Assembly (NCBI RefSeq): GCF_030534315.2
Contig: NZ_CP130558.2
Span: 1,361,501 to 1,425,500 of the forward strand
Reading direction: 5' to 3'
DNA from: Thermoanaerobacterium sp. CMT5567-10
GTDB taxonomy: Bacteria > Bacillota > Thermoanaerobacteria > Thermoanaerobacterales > Thermoanaerobacteraceae
Length of the DNA stretch: 64,000 nucleotides
Every line of letters begins with the position of its first letter. Position 1 is the first letter of the stretch. Below are positions 46,854 to 57,351 of the stretch, piece after piece. Under the pieces are notes generated by a model, which was not told the DNA's origin, did no database searches, and saw nothing but the letters and a program-made list of their open reading frames with translations. Position numbers and translations under genes: made by a program.

Positions 46854-47910
46854 GATAAGACCTCCTTCTATAAACACAAGTTATATCCATGAACTTATCA
46901 AAAATGTACATTGAATCATGTGGACCAGGACACGCCTCCGGATGATATTGAACAGAAAATACTGGCAAATATTTATGCCTTATTCCTTCAATTGTATTGT
47001 CATTTAAATTTATATGTGTGACTATTATTTCGTTTCTGTTTACGGAGCTTTCTTCTACTGCATATCCGTGGTTTTGCGATGTTACAAATGACTTCCCTAT
47101 CATCAAGTCTTTCACAGGCTGGTTTGAACCTCTGTGGCCAAATTTCATCTTTATCGTGTTGCACCCCATAGCAAGTGCAATAATCTGATGCCCTAAGCAG
47201 ATGCCTAAAACTGGTATCTTGCCTATGAAAAACTTCGCAAGCTTTATGGCGTTAGTTGCATCTTTCGGATCCCCTGGGCCATTTGAAAAGAATATAGCTT
47301 CAGGTTCAACCGCCATTACATCTTCTACGCAAACATCGTAAGGAAATACGTATATATCAAATCCTACATTTTTTAACATGTTTAAGATATTCTTTTTGGT
47401 GCCAAGATCTATAAATGCCAATTTTGGCCCTTCCCCTTGTATGTGATACGTCTTTTTAGTCGACACTTCTTTAAGTAAATCTACTTTGATATCAGGCACT
47501 GTTGCATTGGCATCATCAGTTATGATGCCTCTCATGGTACCATTTGATCTCAATTTTTTAGTCAATTCTCTCGTATCAACACCAGTCAAAACCGGTATCC
47601 CATTTTTATCAAGGTAATCAAGCAATGAAGTGTCTGAAAGGAAATTGCTGGGACTATCGCAGTACTCCCTTACGATATATCCTCTAATATGCGGTTTTTC
47701 TGATTGAAAATCGTACTTGTTGATTCCGTAATTTCCAATAAGCGGATATGTCATGACGACAATCTGCCCCGCATAAGATGGATCTGTGATGATTTCCTGA
47801 TATCCAGTCATTCCCGTATTAAAAACAACTTCACCAAAGCCTTGAAAATTCTTGCTTATAATATTGCCTTCAAAAACGCTACCATCTTCCAGCTTCAAGT
47901 ACCCTTTCAT
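46840..47910 (-). CDS. carA: Carbamoyl-phosphate synthase small (glutaminase) subunit
   Basis: A 356-residue CarA. The N-terminal CPSase domain starts [16 protein letters not shown]; the class I glutamine amidotransferase has the nucleophile in [15 protein letters not shown] and the histidine-glutamate pair in [15 protein letters not shown]. It hydrolyses glutamine and passes ammonia to CarB. The ATG at 47910 comes one base after the argD stop (TAAG-ATG), with GGGG upstream; a longer frame into argD is unlikely. Confidence 0.96.
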   Translation of the reverse strand: MKGYLKLEDGSVFEGNIISKNFQGFGEVVFNTGMTGYQEIITDPSYAGQIVVMTYPLIGNYGINKYDFQSEKPHIRGYIVREYCDSPSNFLSDTSLLDYLDKNGIPVLTGVDTRELTKKLRSNGTMRGIITDDANATVPDIKVDLLKEVSTKKTYHIQGEGPKLAFIDLGTKKNILNMLKNVGFDIYVFPYDVCVEDVMAVEPEAIFFSNGPGDPKDATNAIKLAKFFIGKIPVLGICLGHQIIALAMGCNTIKMKFGHRGSNQPVKDLMIGKSFVTSQNHGYAVEESSVNRNEIIVTHINLNDNTIEGIRHKYLPVFSVQYHPEACPGPHDSMYIFDKFMDITCVYRRRSYLAEI

Positions 47911-47911
47911 C

Positions 47912-49096
47912 TTAAAACCCCATTTCATGTAATACATCATCAAGAATTATCATAGCAGTATCAAGTTCGTCTTTAGTAACGATAAGTGGAGGTACAAACC
48001 TTAAAACATTGTGGTTTACACAATTTATAAGAAGTCCCTTCTTCAATGCATTTAACACTATCTCGCCTGCATCATCCAAATCCACTTCACATCCAATCAT
48101 CAAGCCTTTTCCTCTTACATCTTTTATGACTTTGTATCTATCTTTTAATGCATTAAGCTTTTCTTTAAAATATTCTCCTTTTTTTACTACATCATCAAGA
48201 AATCCTTCTTTTATAACCTCTTTCATGACTGCAATTCCGGCAGCACATGCAAGCGGGTTACCTCCAAATGTTGATGCATGATCACCTGGTTTAAATACTG
48301 CCACATTTTCCTTTGCCACAATTGCACCTATTGGCACGCCACCACCTAATGCCTTTGCCAACGTCATAATATCCGGTTCTATGCCAATGTGCTGATATGC
48401 AAAGAGTTTTCCAGTACGTCCAATGCCTGTCTGTACTTCATCTACAATCAAGAGAATGTCATTTTCATCACATATTTCCCTAACCTTTTTTAAATACTCA
48501 AGACTTCCCTCATGTATGCCGCCTTCCCCTTGTATAATCTCTATCATGATTGCGCATACATCATCATCTAAAGCGTTGTAAATATCGTCAATGTCGTTGT
48601 AGTTTACGTACTTAAATCCTTCCAGCAATGGTCCAAAGCCTTTGTGATATTTCACCTGTCCTGTTGCTGTAAGAGCACCAAATGTCCTTCCGTGAAATGA
48701 ATTTTTTGCGCTGATAATCTTATACCTTTTATCACCGTATTTAATCGATGCGTATTTTCTTGCAAGCTTTATGGCACCTTCATTAGCTTCTGCACCGCTG
48801 TTGGCGAAAAACACCTTATCGCCAAACGAGTTTTCCGCAATGATTTTGGCCAGTTCAATCTGATTTTCATTCCAGTAAAGATTTGAACAGTGTATCAAAG
48901 TCTCCGCTTGACTTTTGATGGCATCTACTATTGGTGGATAACAGTGCCCAAATGCGTTTACAGCAATGCCTGCTACAAAATCAAGGTACATATTTCCATC
49001 TGTGTCCCAAACTTTTGTTCCATTGCCTTTTGATAATGTAATAGGATAACGTCCATAAGTATTCATCACATATTTTTTATCATCAGAGATTGTCAT
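47912..49096 (-). CDS. argD: Acetylornithine aminotransferase
   Basis: A 394-residue PLP-dependent class III aminotransferase. Visible features are the N-terminal [20 protein letters not shown], the cofactor-binding [33 protein letters not shown], the aspartate of [17 protein letters not shown] and the Schiff-base lysine in [14 protein letters not shown]. It transaminates N-acetylglutamate semialdehyde to N-acetylornithine. Three starts are possible; ATG at 49096 is preferred, 10 bases from AGGAG. It overlaps argB by 14 bp. Confidence 0.95.
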   Translation of the reverse strand: MTISDDKKYVMNTYGRYPITLSKGNGTKVWDTDGNMYLDFVAGIAVNAFGHCYPPIVDAIKSQAETLIHCSNLYWNENQIELAKIIAENSFGDKVFFANSGAEANEGAIKLARKYASIKYGDKRYKIISAKNSFHGRTFGALTATGQVKYHKGFGPLLEGFKYVNYNDIDDIYNALDDDVCAIMIEIIQGEGGIHEGSLEYLKKVREICDENDILLIVDEVQTGIGRTGKLFAYQHIGIEPDIMTLAKALGGGVPIGAIVAKENVAVFKPGDHASTFGGNPLACAAGIAVMKEVIKEGFLDDVVKKGEYFKEKLNALKDRYKVIKDVRGKGLMIGCEVDLDDAGEIVLNALKKGLLINCVNHNVLRFVPPLIVTKDELDTAMIILDDVLHEMGF

Positions 49097-49982
49097 CGTC
49101 AAAACACTCCTTTCCAATCATGGTGCCAATCCCTTCGTCAGTAAATATCTCTAAGAGAAGCGAATGCGTCAATCTTCCATCGATTATGTGCGCTCTCTTA
49201 ACTCCATTTTCTATTGCTTGTATACAGCACTTCAGTTTAGGTATCATGCCACCCGTAATCTTTCCCGTCGTCATAAGTTCTGATGCCGCATTCACATCAA
49301 TTCTTGAAATCACGCTGTTTTTATCATTTACATCTGACAATATACCTTCCACATCTGTCAGCAATATAAATTTTTCTGCTTTCAAAGCTTCTGCTATTTT
49401 TCCTGCTGCTGTATCAGCATTTACATTGTAAGTCTTTCCATCTTTCCCTACAGCACATGGAGCAATAACAGGTATATATCCTTTATCAAGCATCATCTTT
49501 ATTACATCAATATTGACTTCTTCAATCTTTCCCACATAGCCTATATCTCCATTTGTTGTATCTTTTTCAGCCACAAGAAGTTTGCCATCCTTTCCACTTA
49601 TTCCTATCGCTTTACCACCTATTTCGTTTAACATGGAAACTATCTCTTTATTTATCTTGCCTGTAAGGACCATCTCAACTACTTCCATCGTCTTCTCATC
49701 CGTAACGCGTAGACCATTTACAAATTTAGATTCTATATTTAGGCTTTCAAGCATTTTGTTTATGTCAGGACCACCGCCATGTACGATAACTGGATTTAAT
49801 CCCACGTACTTTAACAAAACTATATCTTGCATGACCATTTTCTTTATATTACAATCTATCATGGCATTGCCGCCATACTTTATCACGACAGTAGCACCGG
49901 AAAACTTTTTAATATAGGGTAGGGCTTCTATCAATATTTCAGCTTTAGCGATTTCATCGCCGTATTTTTGCCTCTTTATCAT
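49083..49982 (-). CDS. argB: Acetylglutamate kinase
   Basis: A 299-residue amino-acid kinase. Sites visible are [13 protein letters not shown] (ATP lysine and glycine loop), [35 protein letters not shown] and [16 protein letters not shown]. It phosphorylates N-acetylglutamate, usually the step inhibited by arginine. The N-terminus includes a short helix ([24 protein letters not shown]) associated with hexameric, arginine-inhibited enzymes. The ATG overlaps the argJ stop as ATGA. Confidence 0.95.
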   Translation of the reverse strand: MIKRQKYGDEIAKAEILIEALPYIKKFSGATVVIKYGGNAMIDCNIKKMVMQDIVLLKYVGLNPVIVHGGGPDINKMLESLNIESKFVNGLRVTDEKTMEVVEMVLTGKINKEIVSMLNEIGGKAIGISGKDGKLLVAEKDTTNGDIGYVGKIEEVNIDVIKMMLDKGYIPVIAPCAVGKDGKTYNVNADTAAGKIAEALKAEKFILLTDVEGILSDVNDKNSVISRIDVNAASELMTTGKITGGMIPKLKCCIQAIENGVKRAHIIDGRLTHSLLLEIFTDEGIGTMIGKECFDDDNL

Positions 49983-51199
49983 GTCCTGTAGCTCCCGTTT
50001 ATCTTCACATAATCGTAGCTTAAATCGCAGCCCCACGCTAAAGCATCATATTTTCCGGCATTTAGATCTATAATAATCGAAATTTCTTTTTCGCTTAAAA
50101 TCTCTTTCGCTTTGTCTTCACTAAATGGAACATAACCTCCATATTCACAAACTTTTATGTGTCCTTTATTGCTTTTCAAATATATATCAACGGTAGCTGG
50201 CGAAAAATCGGCTCCTGAGTATCCTACAGCCGCAATGATCCTTCCCCAGTTGGCATCTTCACCAAATATAGCTGTCTTAACCAAATTTGAGTTGACAACA
50301 GACTTGGCAGCTAGAATTGCATCATCTTCCGTAGGGGCATTGACTACACTTACTTCCATGAACTTAGTAGCACCTTCGCCATCTTTGGCTATTTGCTTTG
50401 CCAAATACTTGTTTACATATAAAAGCGCGTTGTAAAAAACCTCGTACTCATGTGTATTTTCCTCTATTGTAGGATTGCCTGCCATACCATTCGCCATTAT
50501 TATGACAGTATCATTTGTGCTCATATCTCCATCGACAGATATCATGTTGTAAGATCTCTTTACAGTGTCTTTCAATGCTTTATTTAAAGCACTTTTCGAT
50601 ACATCAGCATCCGTAGTGATAAAAGACAGCATAGTAGCCATATTGGGAGAAATCATGCCAGAACCTTTAGCAATTCCACCTATCTTAACTTCAACACCTT
50701 TTATATTGAACTTTACAGCCACTTCTTTGGCAAACGTATCTGTGGTAAGAATCGCTTCTGCAGCTTCTTTTCCACCATCTCTTGATAGACTTTGAACAGC
50801 CAACTCTATTCCTTTAACAATTTTATCCATAGGAAGCGTCACACCAATAACACCTGTTGAGCAGACAAGCACATCGTCTTTATCTATGTTAAGCTTCTCT
50901 GCTGCCATAAAAGCCATAGATGAGGCATCTTCATATCCTTTTTTCCCCGTACAGGCATTAGCATTGCCACTATTTGCGACTATTGCTTGCGCTTCACCAT
51001 TTTTTATTTTCTCCATGTCTAAAATTACTGGCGCCGCTTTCACCTTATTAGTTGTAAATGCTGCTGCAGCATTCGCCTTTTTCTCAGAGTATATTATGGC
51101 AAAATCTTTTTTCGCTTTTTTTATGCCTGCAAATACACCTGATGCTAAAAAGCCTTTAGGAGATGTGACATTTCCTTCAATTACCTCAAAATCCTCCAT
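49979..51199 (-). CDS. argJ: Bifunctional glutamate N-acetyltransferase ArgJ
   Basis: A 406-residue ornithine acetyltransferase of the Ntn-hydrolase-like group. It self-cleaves before the threonine in [20 protein letters not shown], giving two chains. Other conserved parts are [10 protein letters not shown] and [15 protein letters not shown]. It recycles the acetyl group from acetylornithine to glutamate; whether it also uses acetyl-CoA is not visible, though no argA or argE is in this operon, which favours the recycling pathway. ATG at 51199 is eight bases after AGGAGG. Confidence 0.96.
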   Translation of the reverse strand: MEDFEVIEGNVTSPKGFLASGVFAGIKKAKKDFAIIYSEKKANAAAAFTTNKVKAAPVILDMEKIKNGEAQAIVANSGNANACTGKKGYEDASSMAFMAAEKLNIDKDDVLVCSTGVIGVTLPMDKIVKGIELAVQSLSRDGGKEAAEAILTTDTFAKEVAVKFNIKGVEVKIGGIAKGSGMISPNMATMLSFITTDADVSKSALNKALKDTVKRSYNMISVDGDMSTNDTVIIMANGMAGNPTIEENTHEYEVFYNALLYVNKYLAKQIAKDGEGATKFMEVSVVNAPTEDDAILAAKSVVNSNLVKTAIFGEDANWGRIIAAVGYSGADFSPATVDIYLKSNKGHIKVCEYGGYVPFSEDKAKEILSEKEISIIIDLNAGKYDALAWGCDLSYDYVKINGSYRT

Positions 51200-51223
51200 T
51201 ATCAAATCCTCCTCAGCTTATCT

Positions 51224-52258
51224 TTATGGGAAAACTGGCACCATTTTTAACCCTTTATTCTCATCGATGCCAAACATTATATTCATGTTTTGAACAGCCT
51301 GCCCAGATGCACCTTTTACCAAATTATCAATGACAGACATTATTATCAATGTATTAGAATGTTTATCACACTCAAGTCCTATGTGACAAAAGTTTGATCC
51401 ATATACGCTTTTTGTAGATGGGTATTCACCAATATCCAATATTTTCACAAAGTATTCATCTTTATAAAACTCACTGTATATTTCGTGAATACTTTCTATT
51501 GAAATATCTTTTTTCAATTTACAGTACATGGTACTTAAAATTCCTCTTGTCATTGGCGTCAAATGTGGTGTAAAAACGACATTTGTATCTTGGCAATTCA
51601 AATTTGAAAGCTCTTGCTCTATTTCAGGTATGTGCCTGTGTTTTGCTACATTGTAAGGTTTTATGCTTTCATTACACTCTGCGTACATATTGCCTTGCTT
51701 TGGACTATGACCTGCACCAGATACGCCAGATTTAGAATCAATTATTATATGACTTTCTATTATTCCGCCTTTTAAAGCAGGTGCCAATCCCAGAATGACA
51801 GATGTAGGATAACATCCCGGATTTCCCACAACCATCGCATTTTTAATCTCATGTCTGTGAATCTCTGGAAGCCCATAAACTCTACTTACACTGTCGTAAT
51901 CATCGCTATCTGCCCCATACCACTTTTTGTAAATCTTAAAATCATCAAATCTAAAATCCGCACCAAGGTCAATAAGTTTCACTCCACTTTTGCATAATTT
52001 TTCAGCTATATTCATTGCATATCCAGATGGAAGTGCTGTAAATACCACATCGCAATTTTCAACAATGTCATCAATATTAAGTTCCTGAAGCTCTACTTTA
52101 CAAAATCCTTTTAAAGAAGGATACACATCTTCAATTTTTTTGCCATTGAAGTTTTGAGATGATAAGTACTTTATCTGGACATCTTCGTGATTTGATAAGA
52201 TTCGAATGAGTTCTACACCTGTATAGCCTGTAGCTCCTAATATGCCAACCCTCACCAT
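51224..52258 (-). CDS. argC: N-acetyl-gamma-glutamyl-phosphate reductase
   Basis: A 344-residue semialdehyde-dehydrogenase family enzyme, first gene of the arginine operon. The NADPH-binding start is [20 protein letters not shown]; the catalytic cysteine is in [19 protein letters not shown] and a conserved histidine region is [21 protein letters not shown]. It reduces acetylglutamyl phosphate to the semialdehyde. It is preceded by a 5' leader of about 120 nt from a strong promoter, where arginine control would act. Confidence 0.96.
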   Translation of the reverse strand: MVRVGILGATGYTGVELIRILSNHEDVQIKYLSSQNFNGKKIEDVYPSLKGFCKVELQELNIDDIVENCDVVFTALPSGYAMNIAEKLCKSGVKLIDLGADFRFDDFKIYKKWYGADSDDYDSVSRVYGLPEIHRHEIKNAMVVGNPGCYPTSVILGLAPALKGGIIESHIIIDSKSGVSGAGHSPKQGNMYAECNESIKPYNVAKHRHIPEIEQELSNLNCQDTNVVFTPHLTPMTRGILSTMYCKLKKDISIESIHEIYSEFYKDEYFVKILDIGEYPSTKSVYGSNFCHIGLECDKHSNTLIIMSVIDNLVKGASGQAVQNMNIMFGIDENKGLKMVPVFP

Positions 52259-52296
52259 TGAGTTCCACCTCTAACATTTATATATATTAATTTTGA

Positions 52297-52355
52297 TTTA
52301 TATTTATGCATTAAACATTAAAAAAATAATGTGAAATTATGTATAAATAGTATTT
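52297..52355. promoter_or_regulatory. Two candidate ARG-box-like sites in the arg leader
   Basis: Sequences at about 52297-52314 (TTTATATTTATGCATTAA) and 52338-52355 (TATGTATAAATAGTATTT) resemble the AT-rich ArgR/AhrC operator with ATGNAT-type half sites. They lie in the leader between promoter and argC. AT-richness makes chance matches easy. Confidence 0.3.
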
Positions 52356-52384
52356 GATTTTTATATTTATTCGTCGTTTTTATT

Positions 52385-52412
52385 ATTATATCACCTTCTG
52401 AAATTTTTTCAA
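52385..52412 (-). promoter_or_regulatory. Sigma-A promoter of the arginine operon
   Basis: On the minus strand TTGAAA (52407-52412), 16 bp, TATAAT (52385-52390), about 120 bases before argC. Confidence 0.8.
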
Positions 52413-52500
52413 GTATTTTTCGCAAAAAAAATAGTTAAATTTTCATCCATTTATAGTAAAATATAAATATAAAGGCTAAAACTTTTTAGGAGGTTTAATC

Positions 52501-53001
52501 ATGGGAAAGAAAATAATCGGAATCGTACTTATATTGCTTGGACTTATATACCTTAACGACAACCTTGGCTTTTTATCAAGATACGGAATAACATTAGATA
52601 TGTCTACTCTATGGCCTCTTTTTATATTGATACCAGGAATAATGATGGAAGTAAGCTACTTAAAGCAAAGAAAAAATCCTGAAATCTTAGTTCCAGGCGG
52701 AATACTTACATCAATGGGCATCATTTTTTACTTTGACATCTTTACAAACTGGATTTACTCTGAATACACATGGCCTCTATACATTCTATCTGTTGCAATA
52801 GGTCTTCTTCAGCTTTACATTGTAAACAGAGATTTTGTGCTAATGGGCTTAGTCATGGTCATAACTGCCGCTGTAATATTAAGTTATGTGTCCATTTTGT
52901 ACAACCAATTTTCCATCGTTTGGCTAAATCCAAACTTGATAATCTCAATCATGATAATCTTATTGGGACTTGCTTTAGTCATAAGGAGCCGGAGAAAGTA
53001 G
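52501..53001 (+). CDS. Polytopic membrane protein (LiaF/DUF5668-like)
   Basis: A 166-residue membrane protein with about five or six hydrophobic helices. It begins KKIIGIVLILLGLIYLNDNLGFL, a pattern of LiaI/LiaF-type transmembrane domains where a hydrophobic helix is followed by a WPL(F/Y)IL motif; TLWPLFILIPGIMM and TWPLYILSVAIG both occur. Such proteins appear near envelope-stress systems, but no kinase or regulator is beside it. AGGAGG precedes the ATG. Function unknown; it may mark the start of the envelope-related accessory region. Confidence 0.8.
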   Translation: MGKKIIGIVLILLGLIYLNDNLGFLSRYGITLDMSTLWPLFILIPGIMMEVSYLKQRKNPEILVPGGILTSMGIIFYFDIFTNWIYSEYTWPLYILSVAIGLLQLYIVNRDFVLMGLVMVITAAVILSYVSILYNQFSIVWLNPNLIISIMIILLGLALVIRSRRK

Positions 53002-53131
53002 TAGTAAAAAAGACTGAAATAAATTCAACCTTCTTAATCCGGATCAAGATAAGACAACTTTGTATATATTTTTATAGCTGTAAAAATATATAACGTTCGA
53101 GTTTGTAGCATCAAAAATCAATTAAGGTTAT

Positions 53132-53460
53132 ATGAAAATAATTCAACATATAATGCAAGAATTACTGCTTGTCGTAGAAAAAATAATCGAATTATTGAAT
53201 GGTAAATTTACCAATCCAGAATTTGAAGAATCGGAACTAAAAAACTTTTTAATTCTTTTGGGAGAGAAATCTGCACAGAAGTACTTCATAAACTTGATCG
53301 AAGCATATATGAAGACAAATATCAAAAGAAATATTAAGTGATAATTCAAAAAGATTGTCAAAAGATAGTAACAATAACATTTCGAGATATAACATAAAGA
53401 AACAGAGAAATAGCATATCTTATAAACAAAATGAAATGAATTTCAAGGATTATGAAACGA
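53132..53460 (+). pseudogene. Possible remnant of an ISLre2-type transposase N-terminus
   Basis: A 69-residue frame (53132-53341) reads MKIIQHIMQELLLVVEKIIELLNGKFTNPEFEESEL, resembling the helical N-terminus of UPF0236/ISLre2 transposases. After the stop, another frame continues KDCQKIVTITFRDIT, which resembles the next conserved strand of that family (a basic residue pair, then T-x-x-T-F-G-E). The remaining transposase is missing. It has no convincing ribosome site. I regard this as a decayed insertion-sequence fragment; the match is from memory of the family and weak. Confidence 0.35.
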
Positions 53461-53472
53461 AAGTTATGAAAT

Positions 53473-53497
53473 AAAAAGTCATGGTAAACGCCATGAC
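53473..53497 (-). terminator. Terminator of the leftward lipoprotein/protease operon
   Basis: GTCATGG (53478-53484) pairs with CCATGAC (53491-53497); leftward the stem is followed by TTTTTATTT. A second long hairpin (AACTAGACA ... TGTCTATCTAG, about 53507-53540) lies between it and the lipoprotein gene. Confidence 0.8.
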
Positions 53498-53545
53498 AAA
53501 TACATCAACTAGACAGAGTTCCGCTCCATCCCTTGTCTATCTAGT

Positions 53546-53881
53546 CTATTTTTTATTTTTAATATAATAAATGTCGGGTTTTTTATAATTTACATATACA
53601 GTTAAGGATTTCCCTTTTTTATCAACACCTTTTATTATCCAGTAAACGGGGCAAGGAGATTTTTCCATAAGTTTTGGATCATCGAAAAATTTGTCCAGAT
53701 CAACTTCTAAATTTTTAAGCTCTTCTGATTTTACTTTAGTAATTTCCGCTTTTTCTTTAGCTACTTTCAAAGCCTCTTTATCTGATATTCCACCTACCAC
53801 ATCTCCTTGTTTTTCTAGATTTGAACATCCTGTGAGAGCCAATATAAGTAACATGGTTATTATCCATTTTTTTGATATCAT
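53546..53881 (-). CDS. Small lipoprotein of unknown function
   Basis: A 111-residue lipoprotein: signal MISKKWIITMLLILALTGC with lipobox LTGC (C19), then a mature domain beginning NLEKQGDVVGGISDKEALKVAKEKA, an amphipathic helix, and a beta-rich end with CPVYWIIKGVDKKGKSLTVYVNYKKPDIYYIK. The end resembles a PepSY-like strand pattern (helix then W-x-V-x-G-x-D-x-x-G). The ATG at 53881 follows AAAGGTGA; a longer frame into the upstream protease gene is unlikely. It lies 13 bp after the C39-like protease gene and may be its inhibitor or membrane partner (inference). Confidence 0.7.
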   Translation of the reverse strand: MISKKWIITMLLILALTGCSNLEKQGDVVGGISDKEALKVAKEKAEITKVKSEELKNLEVDLDKFFDDPKLMEKSPCPVYWIIKGVDKKGKSLTVYVNYKKPDIYYIKNKK

Positions 53882-53894
53882 AAATATCACCTTT

Positions 53895-55043
53895 TTATGG
53901 AATAAATATATGTGCATATTTGAAAGTCCCATCAAATGCAATATACACATCTGTAGGAGTTTCACTCCATGTATCATGTACTATTACATATTCTTCTGTT
54001 ATTTCTCCAAGTTCTGTTACGTATTCATATCCAACACATGCCATTGTATGATTTTCATAAGTTGGATGTCCTATTACCGATAATAATAGGGGTCTTGAAT
54101 TATTTATTTCATTCCTTACATCATAATAGCTAGGAGGATTTAAATCATAACCATCAAAATTTGTATATCCTTTTGATTTTATATATTGAATAGTACCAGA
54201 CATAATAAATAAAACATTAGTAGAACCATTACTATCTGTTCCCATATTCATTGCCAATTTTTCTATTACTTGATTAGTAGTTTCATTAATAACAAGGTTA
54301 GGATATCCATGAGCATCCCAATAATAAATCAAGTTAGCTGCTGATGTAGGAGCACAGCCTTTATACCAAGTCAAATCTGGAACACCACTTATTTTCTTCG
54401 TAGTTATTGTTCCACTATTCATTGGATTAAAATCAAATAATTTGTTCCATGTTTTCACATTATTAACATCTAAGTTAATATCTGAGGAGTTTATTGTACT
54501 TTGATTTATGTCTTTATAAATAATTTTTTTATAATTTCTAATATCAAATAATTCTTCCTCTTGATCATAATTGTTTCTATTTATAATAAATTTTATCATA
54601 TATGTATTAGGGAAAAAATATACATAAGTCGTTTTTTTGAGTGTTTCATTTCTTTGAAGATTTTGTTTTATCTTGGATAAGCCAATACTATATGGTGAAC
54701 TAGCTCGGGAATATTCTAAAATAGGCGGCATATTTTTATTAGCGCTTACTATAATATAGCCTAATAATGCAGTCTTGTCATATACATTAAAAAGATAAGC
54801 AATAACATTATTATTAAAATCGACTAATTCTGTTCCATCGTCTACTTCACCATTAATCCAGTCTTTAAATTCAGCATTATGCTTTTCTCTAATAACATGA
54901 TTTGCTGCAATCTTTTTCGCATCATTTTTATTCACAATTGCAGAAACACTATTCAGTTTATTATCACCAACATTTGCAAAGCCAATAGTTGATGAAAAAA
55001 CCAAAATAGTGCACATTATAATAGTAACTAAAATTCTTTTCAT
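53895..55043 (-). CDS. Secreted C39-like cysteine peptidase with streptopain-like prodomain
   Basis: A 382-residue exported protein: signal peptide MKRILVTIIMCTILVFSSTIGFA, then a region (about 35-130) with AKKIAANHVIREKH, VIAYLFNVYDKTALLGYIIVSANKNMPPILEYS, reminiscent of the propeptide of SpeB/C10 proteases. The papain-like catalytic part has C230 in WYKGCAPTSAANLIYYWD and H332 in TYENHTMACVGYEYV, with an acidic/asparagine candidate (VIVHDTWS) after. This is a C39-like (peptidase_C39_2) fold. Target unknown. It is one of two intact C39-like proteases and one remnant in this locus. Starts with ATG after AGGAGAG. Confidence 0.78.
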   Translation of the reverse strand: MKRILVTIIMCTILVFSSTIGFANVGDNKLNSVSAIVNKNDAKKIAANHVIREKHNAEFKDWINGEVDDGTELVDFNNNVIAYLFNVYDKTALLGYIIVSANKNMPPILEYSRASSPYSIGLSKIKQNLQRNETLKKTTYVYFFPNTYMIKFIINRNNYDQEEELFDIRNYKKIIYKDINQSTINSSDINLDVNNVKTWNKLFDFNPMNSGTITTKKISGVPDLTWYKGCAPTSAANLIYYWDAHGYPNLVINETTNQVIEKLAMNMGTDSNGSTNVLFIMSGTIQYIKSKGYTNFDGYDLNPPSYYDVRNEINNSRPLLLSVIGHPTYENHTMACVGYEYVTELGEITEEYVIVHDTWSETPTDVYIAFDGTFKYAHIFIP

Positions 55044-55300
55044 TCAGATCTCTCCTTATTTGAATTAATTATTTTCCTTTTCCTCCAATTTAAATAAAAT
55101 ATCATGTAATTTATTTTAGAAATGTCATAATAATTTAGGAATGTTAACTGTAAGCGACTATTACTTCTGATATTTTTACAACAGATACCATTCAAATAAT
55201 CCCCTAATTATACGAAAGTTCCATTTTGGATGATTCACATGGTACCAGCCATACATTTTTACAGCTGTAGCTTAAGCTTGAACTGCTGTTTTTATTAAAA

Positions 55301-55981
55301 CTATTTTTCATTTTTTAGCTGTTTTTCACTTGCAGCAATATTATCAATAACCGCACCTTTCATATTCATTATTTGTCCTTTTTTATCAAGAGCACTTTCG
55401 ATTTTAGCAGCAATATTTTCGTCATCTGAATTAAATCCATTGCCGGTATCTTTTAAGTATTCTATAGATGGGACTGATAGCCTTACTATTTTCCAGCTTC
55501 CATCTTCTTTTGTAACGACAATAACACGATGGTTTGTACCATTATATAGCCATTTATCTTCTTTATCCACTTTAAAGTTAATTTCGGCATAAAAAACACG
55601 TGTATCATCCAAATTTAAGTTTTCTCCAGATGAAATACCTGCAGCTACTACACCTACTTCCTTTGGAAGCTCTTTAATTTGAATCAACTTAGCCTCTTTC
55701 TCTTTAAAGAATGATTCTGATTTATTACTTGAAAGAAATTGTGTCATGACTGTGCGATTAGAATTGGTAAAATAGTTCATATACTCATAAGGATCTTGAT
55801 CGTTAATTGCTTGAATCATCCCTTTAATTACTGCAATAGGGTCATCAAAATTTGTTGTATTGCTCAAACTAACCGATTCTTTTGCGCTTGCTTTCGGTAT
55901 TGAAGTAAACCCTGTAATCACTATACCTATTAAAAATGTTGTTATAAGCAGTACTGCTGTTAATCTTATTAGATGTTTCAT
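55301..55981 (-). CDS. Exported protein of unknown function, possibly NTF2-like
   Basis: A 226-residue protein with a signal or anchor helix (LTAVLLITTFLIGIVITGFTSIPKASA). The mature part has DDPIAVIKGMIQAINDQDPYEYMNYFT, then beta strands ending WLYNGTNHRVIVVTKEDGSWKIVRLS, a pattern of a helix-then-sheet NTF2-like or SnoaL-like fold with a final W-x-I-V-R-L strand. No catalytic residues are recognisable. It is preceded by the 55-bp block shared with two other genes here, so it is probably co-regulated with the C39 protease and the large lipoprotein. The name is structural guesswork. Confidence 0.6.
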   Translation of the reverse strand: MKHLIRLTAVLLITTFLIGIVITGFTSIPKASAKESVSLSNTTNFDDPIAVIKGMIQAINDQDPYEYMNYFTNSNRTVMTQFLSSNKSESFFKEKEAKLIQIKELPKEVGVVAAGISSGENLNLDDTRVFYAEINFKVDKEDKWLYNGTNHRVIVVTKEDGSWKIVRLSVPSIEYLKDTGNGFNSDDENIAAKIESALDKKGQIMNMKGAVIDNIAASEKQLKNEK

Positions 55982-56051
55982 AAAAGATCTCCCTCCTTAA
56001 TATTTTTGGGGAATATTTCATAATCTTTTTTCACCTCCATCTTCTGTATTT

Positions 56052-56106
56052 CCCCTTCTACTTATATAAAAGCTAAATTTTTCTAAAAATATTCCACATC
56101 ATAAAA
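56052..56106 (-). promoter_or_regulatory. Conserved 55-bp upstream block, copy A
   Basis: Identical at all 55 positions to 58161-58215 and 62877-62931. On the minus strand it contains GATGTGGAATATTTTTAG and CTTTTATATAAGTAGAAGG. It lies 70 bases upstream of the exported-protein gene starting at 55981, in the right place for a promoter. It is not a typical sigma-A pair at 17 bp. Confidence 0.75.
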
Positions 56107-56191
56107 ATTATTTTTATCATCTTTGCATATTATGCTCTTAACCTCCCATACCTCACCTCCAATATGATTAAAAAGCATTCAGTAATTTCAT

Positions 56192-57031
56192 TCAATCTAA
56201 AGTAATCCACTCTGATTTGCACTTTTCTCCTTTGACGTACCACCACAGTATATTGCCTGAAATATTACCACCGCTTGTAATACCTGAATCTTTTAACTTC
56301 AATGTCTCTCCTTTTTTTATAGAGTAAATGTATAAACCATCACCGTTTGTATTCCATGAAATAAACTTATCATTAAGTGAGCTATTCCAAACGCCTGTCA
56401 TACCCCAATTTACAATAGTTTTTTCTTCTTTTGTCTTTATATTGTATAATTTTAGAATAGAATCGCCTGAATTCCATACTACATATGGATATTTAATTGA
56501 TGCACCGCTAACTCTTAATCCTTCATCTAATATTCTTTTCTCGTTATTCTTAAGATTTACAAGGACCAATTTCCCATTTCTCGCCAGTGCTTTCATATCG
56601 ATTTTTCCAATATCATATACAATCCAATCCCCATCCAACCCTGGCTGTCCAAATTCTCCATCTTCAACATTTAATCTATCAATGATTTTATAAGTATTGT
56701 TTTCAATATCGTATAATTTGACAATTGCATTAACAGATTCCTCATCTTTTTCAAAAGCTGTCCAGACAATTTTGCCGTTTGATGCAGATATCAGCGCTCC
56801 TAGCAAAGTAGGCGTTTTTACTTTTGCATTTACAACTTTTCCCTTATCAATTTCTATGCGACGATTGTCATCTATATTCTTGGCATACAAAGCCCAATCG
56901 CTTTTTGTCATATCGTTGCTGGATTCAACATACACGATCCAATTTCCCATGACTTTTGCATCATAAATATTTTTAGAAATTTCAGCATTAATTTTAAGCA
57001 CTATTGAGCCATCGATTGAAGTGACAAAAAT
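56192..57031 (-). repeat. Long near-perfect duplication, partner at 60641-61480
   Basis: I find no difference between 56192-57031 and 60641-61480 (offset 4449). Beyond 57031 substitutions appear with rising frequency toward the signal-peptide codons, and downstream of the stop about 35 bases remain similar. This pattern suggests a recent gene conversion over the 3' part. Confidence 0.85.
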
Positions 57032-57271
57032 ACTGTTGTCTACTTCAGGATTAACCTGCAAAAACACTTTTCTGCCATCATCAAGCACAGCTATTGGATG
57101 TGCATTTTCAATCGATGAGGTTTTTTTAGCTTCTAACTCATCAAGTATATTACCATTTGTTTTATCAATAATTATATTCTCATTGCTTAAGTCTGTACTT
57201 GTACTATTAATACTACAGCCACCAATTATTAAGATTACGATAATTAATAAACATAGTTTCACTTTATTCAT
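56192..57271 (-). CDS. Lipoprotein with predicted TolB-like beta-propeller, copy 1
   Basis: A 359-residue lipoprotein: signal ending LIIGGC (C19) and a mature domain of repeated beta strands such as GNWIVYVESSNDMTKSDWALYAKNI, GKIVWTAFEKDEESVNAIVKLYDIEN, GDWIVYDIG, YPYVVWNSGDSILKLYNIKTKEE and DKFISWNTNGDGLYIYSIKKGE. Each unit ends in an aromatic-x-W/Y pattern of TolB/DPP-type propellers, about six blades. Likely a binding or scaffold protein outside the membrane. From about residue 42 to the end it is identical to the gene at 60641-61720. It follows the C39-like protease by 80 bp. Function unknown. Confidence 0.75.
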   Translation of the reverse strand: MNKVKLCLLIIVILIIGGCSINSTSTDLSNENIIIDKTNGNILDELEAKKTSSIENAHPIAVLDDGRKVFLQVNPEVDNSIFVTSIDGSIVLKINAEISKNIYDAKVMGNWIVYVESSNDMTKSDWALYAKNIDDNRRIEIDKGKVVNAKVKTPTLLGALISASNGKIVWTAFEKDEESVNAIVKLYDIENNTYKIIDRLNVEDGEFGQPGLDGDWIVYDIGKIDMKALARNGKLVLVNLKNNEKRILDEGLRVSGASIKYPYVVWNSGDSILKLYNIKTKEEKTIVNWGMTGVWNSSLNDKFISWNTNGDGLYIYSIKKGETLKLKDSGITSGGNISGNILWWYVKGEKCKSEWITLD

Positions 57272-57351
57272 AATAGCCTCCTAGACAAAGTAACTTTTAT
57301 CTATATAGATTATGGTATTCCTTAAGTAAACACTTAAGGAATACCATGAAA

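Noticed and set aside
55211-55315. 35-codon frame (MKNSFNKNSSSSLSYS...) overlapping the end of the 226-residue exported protein gene
   Set aside because: No ribosome site and no supporting similarity; could be chance in AT-rich DNA.
56328-56966. Antisense frames within the duplicated lipoprotein gene, also present in its copy
   Set aside because: They are identical only because the DNA is duplicated; no start signals and the sense strand has signal peptide and codon structure.
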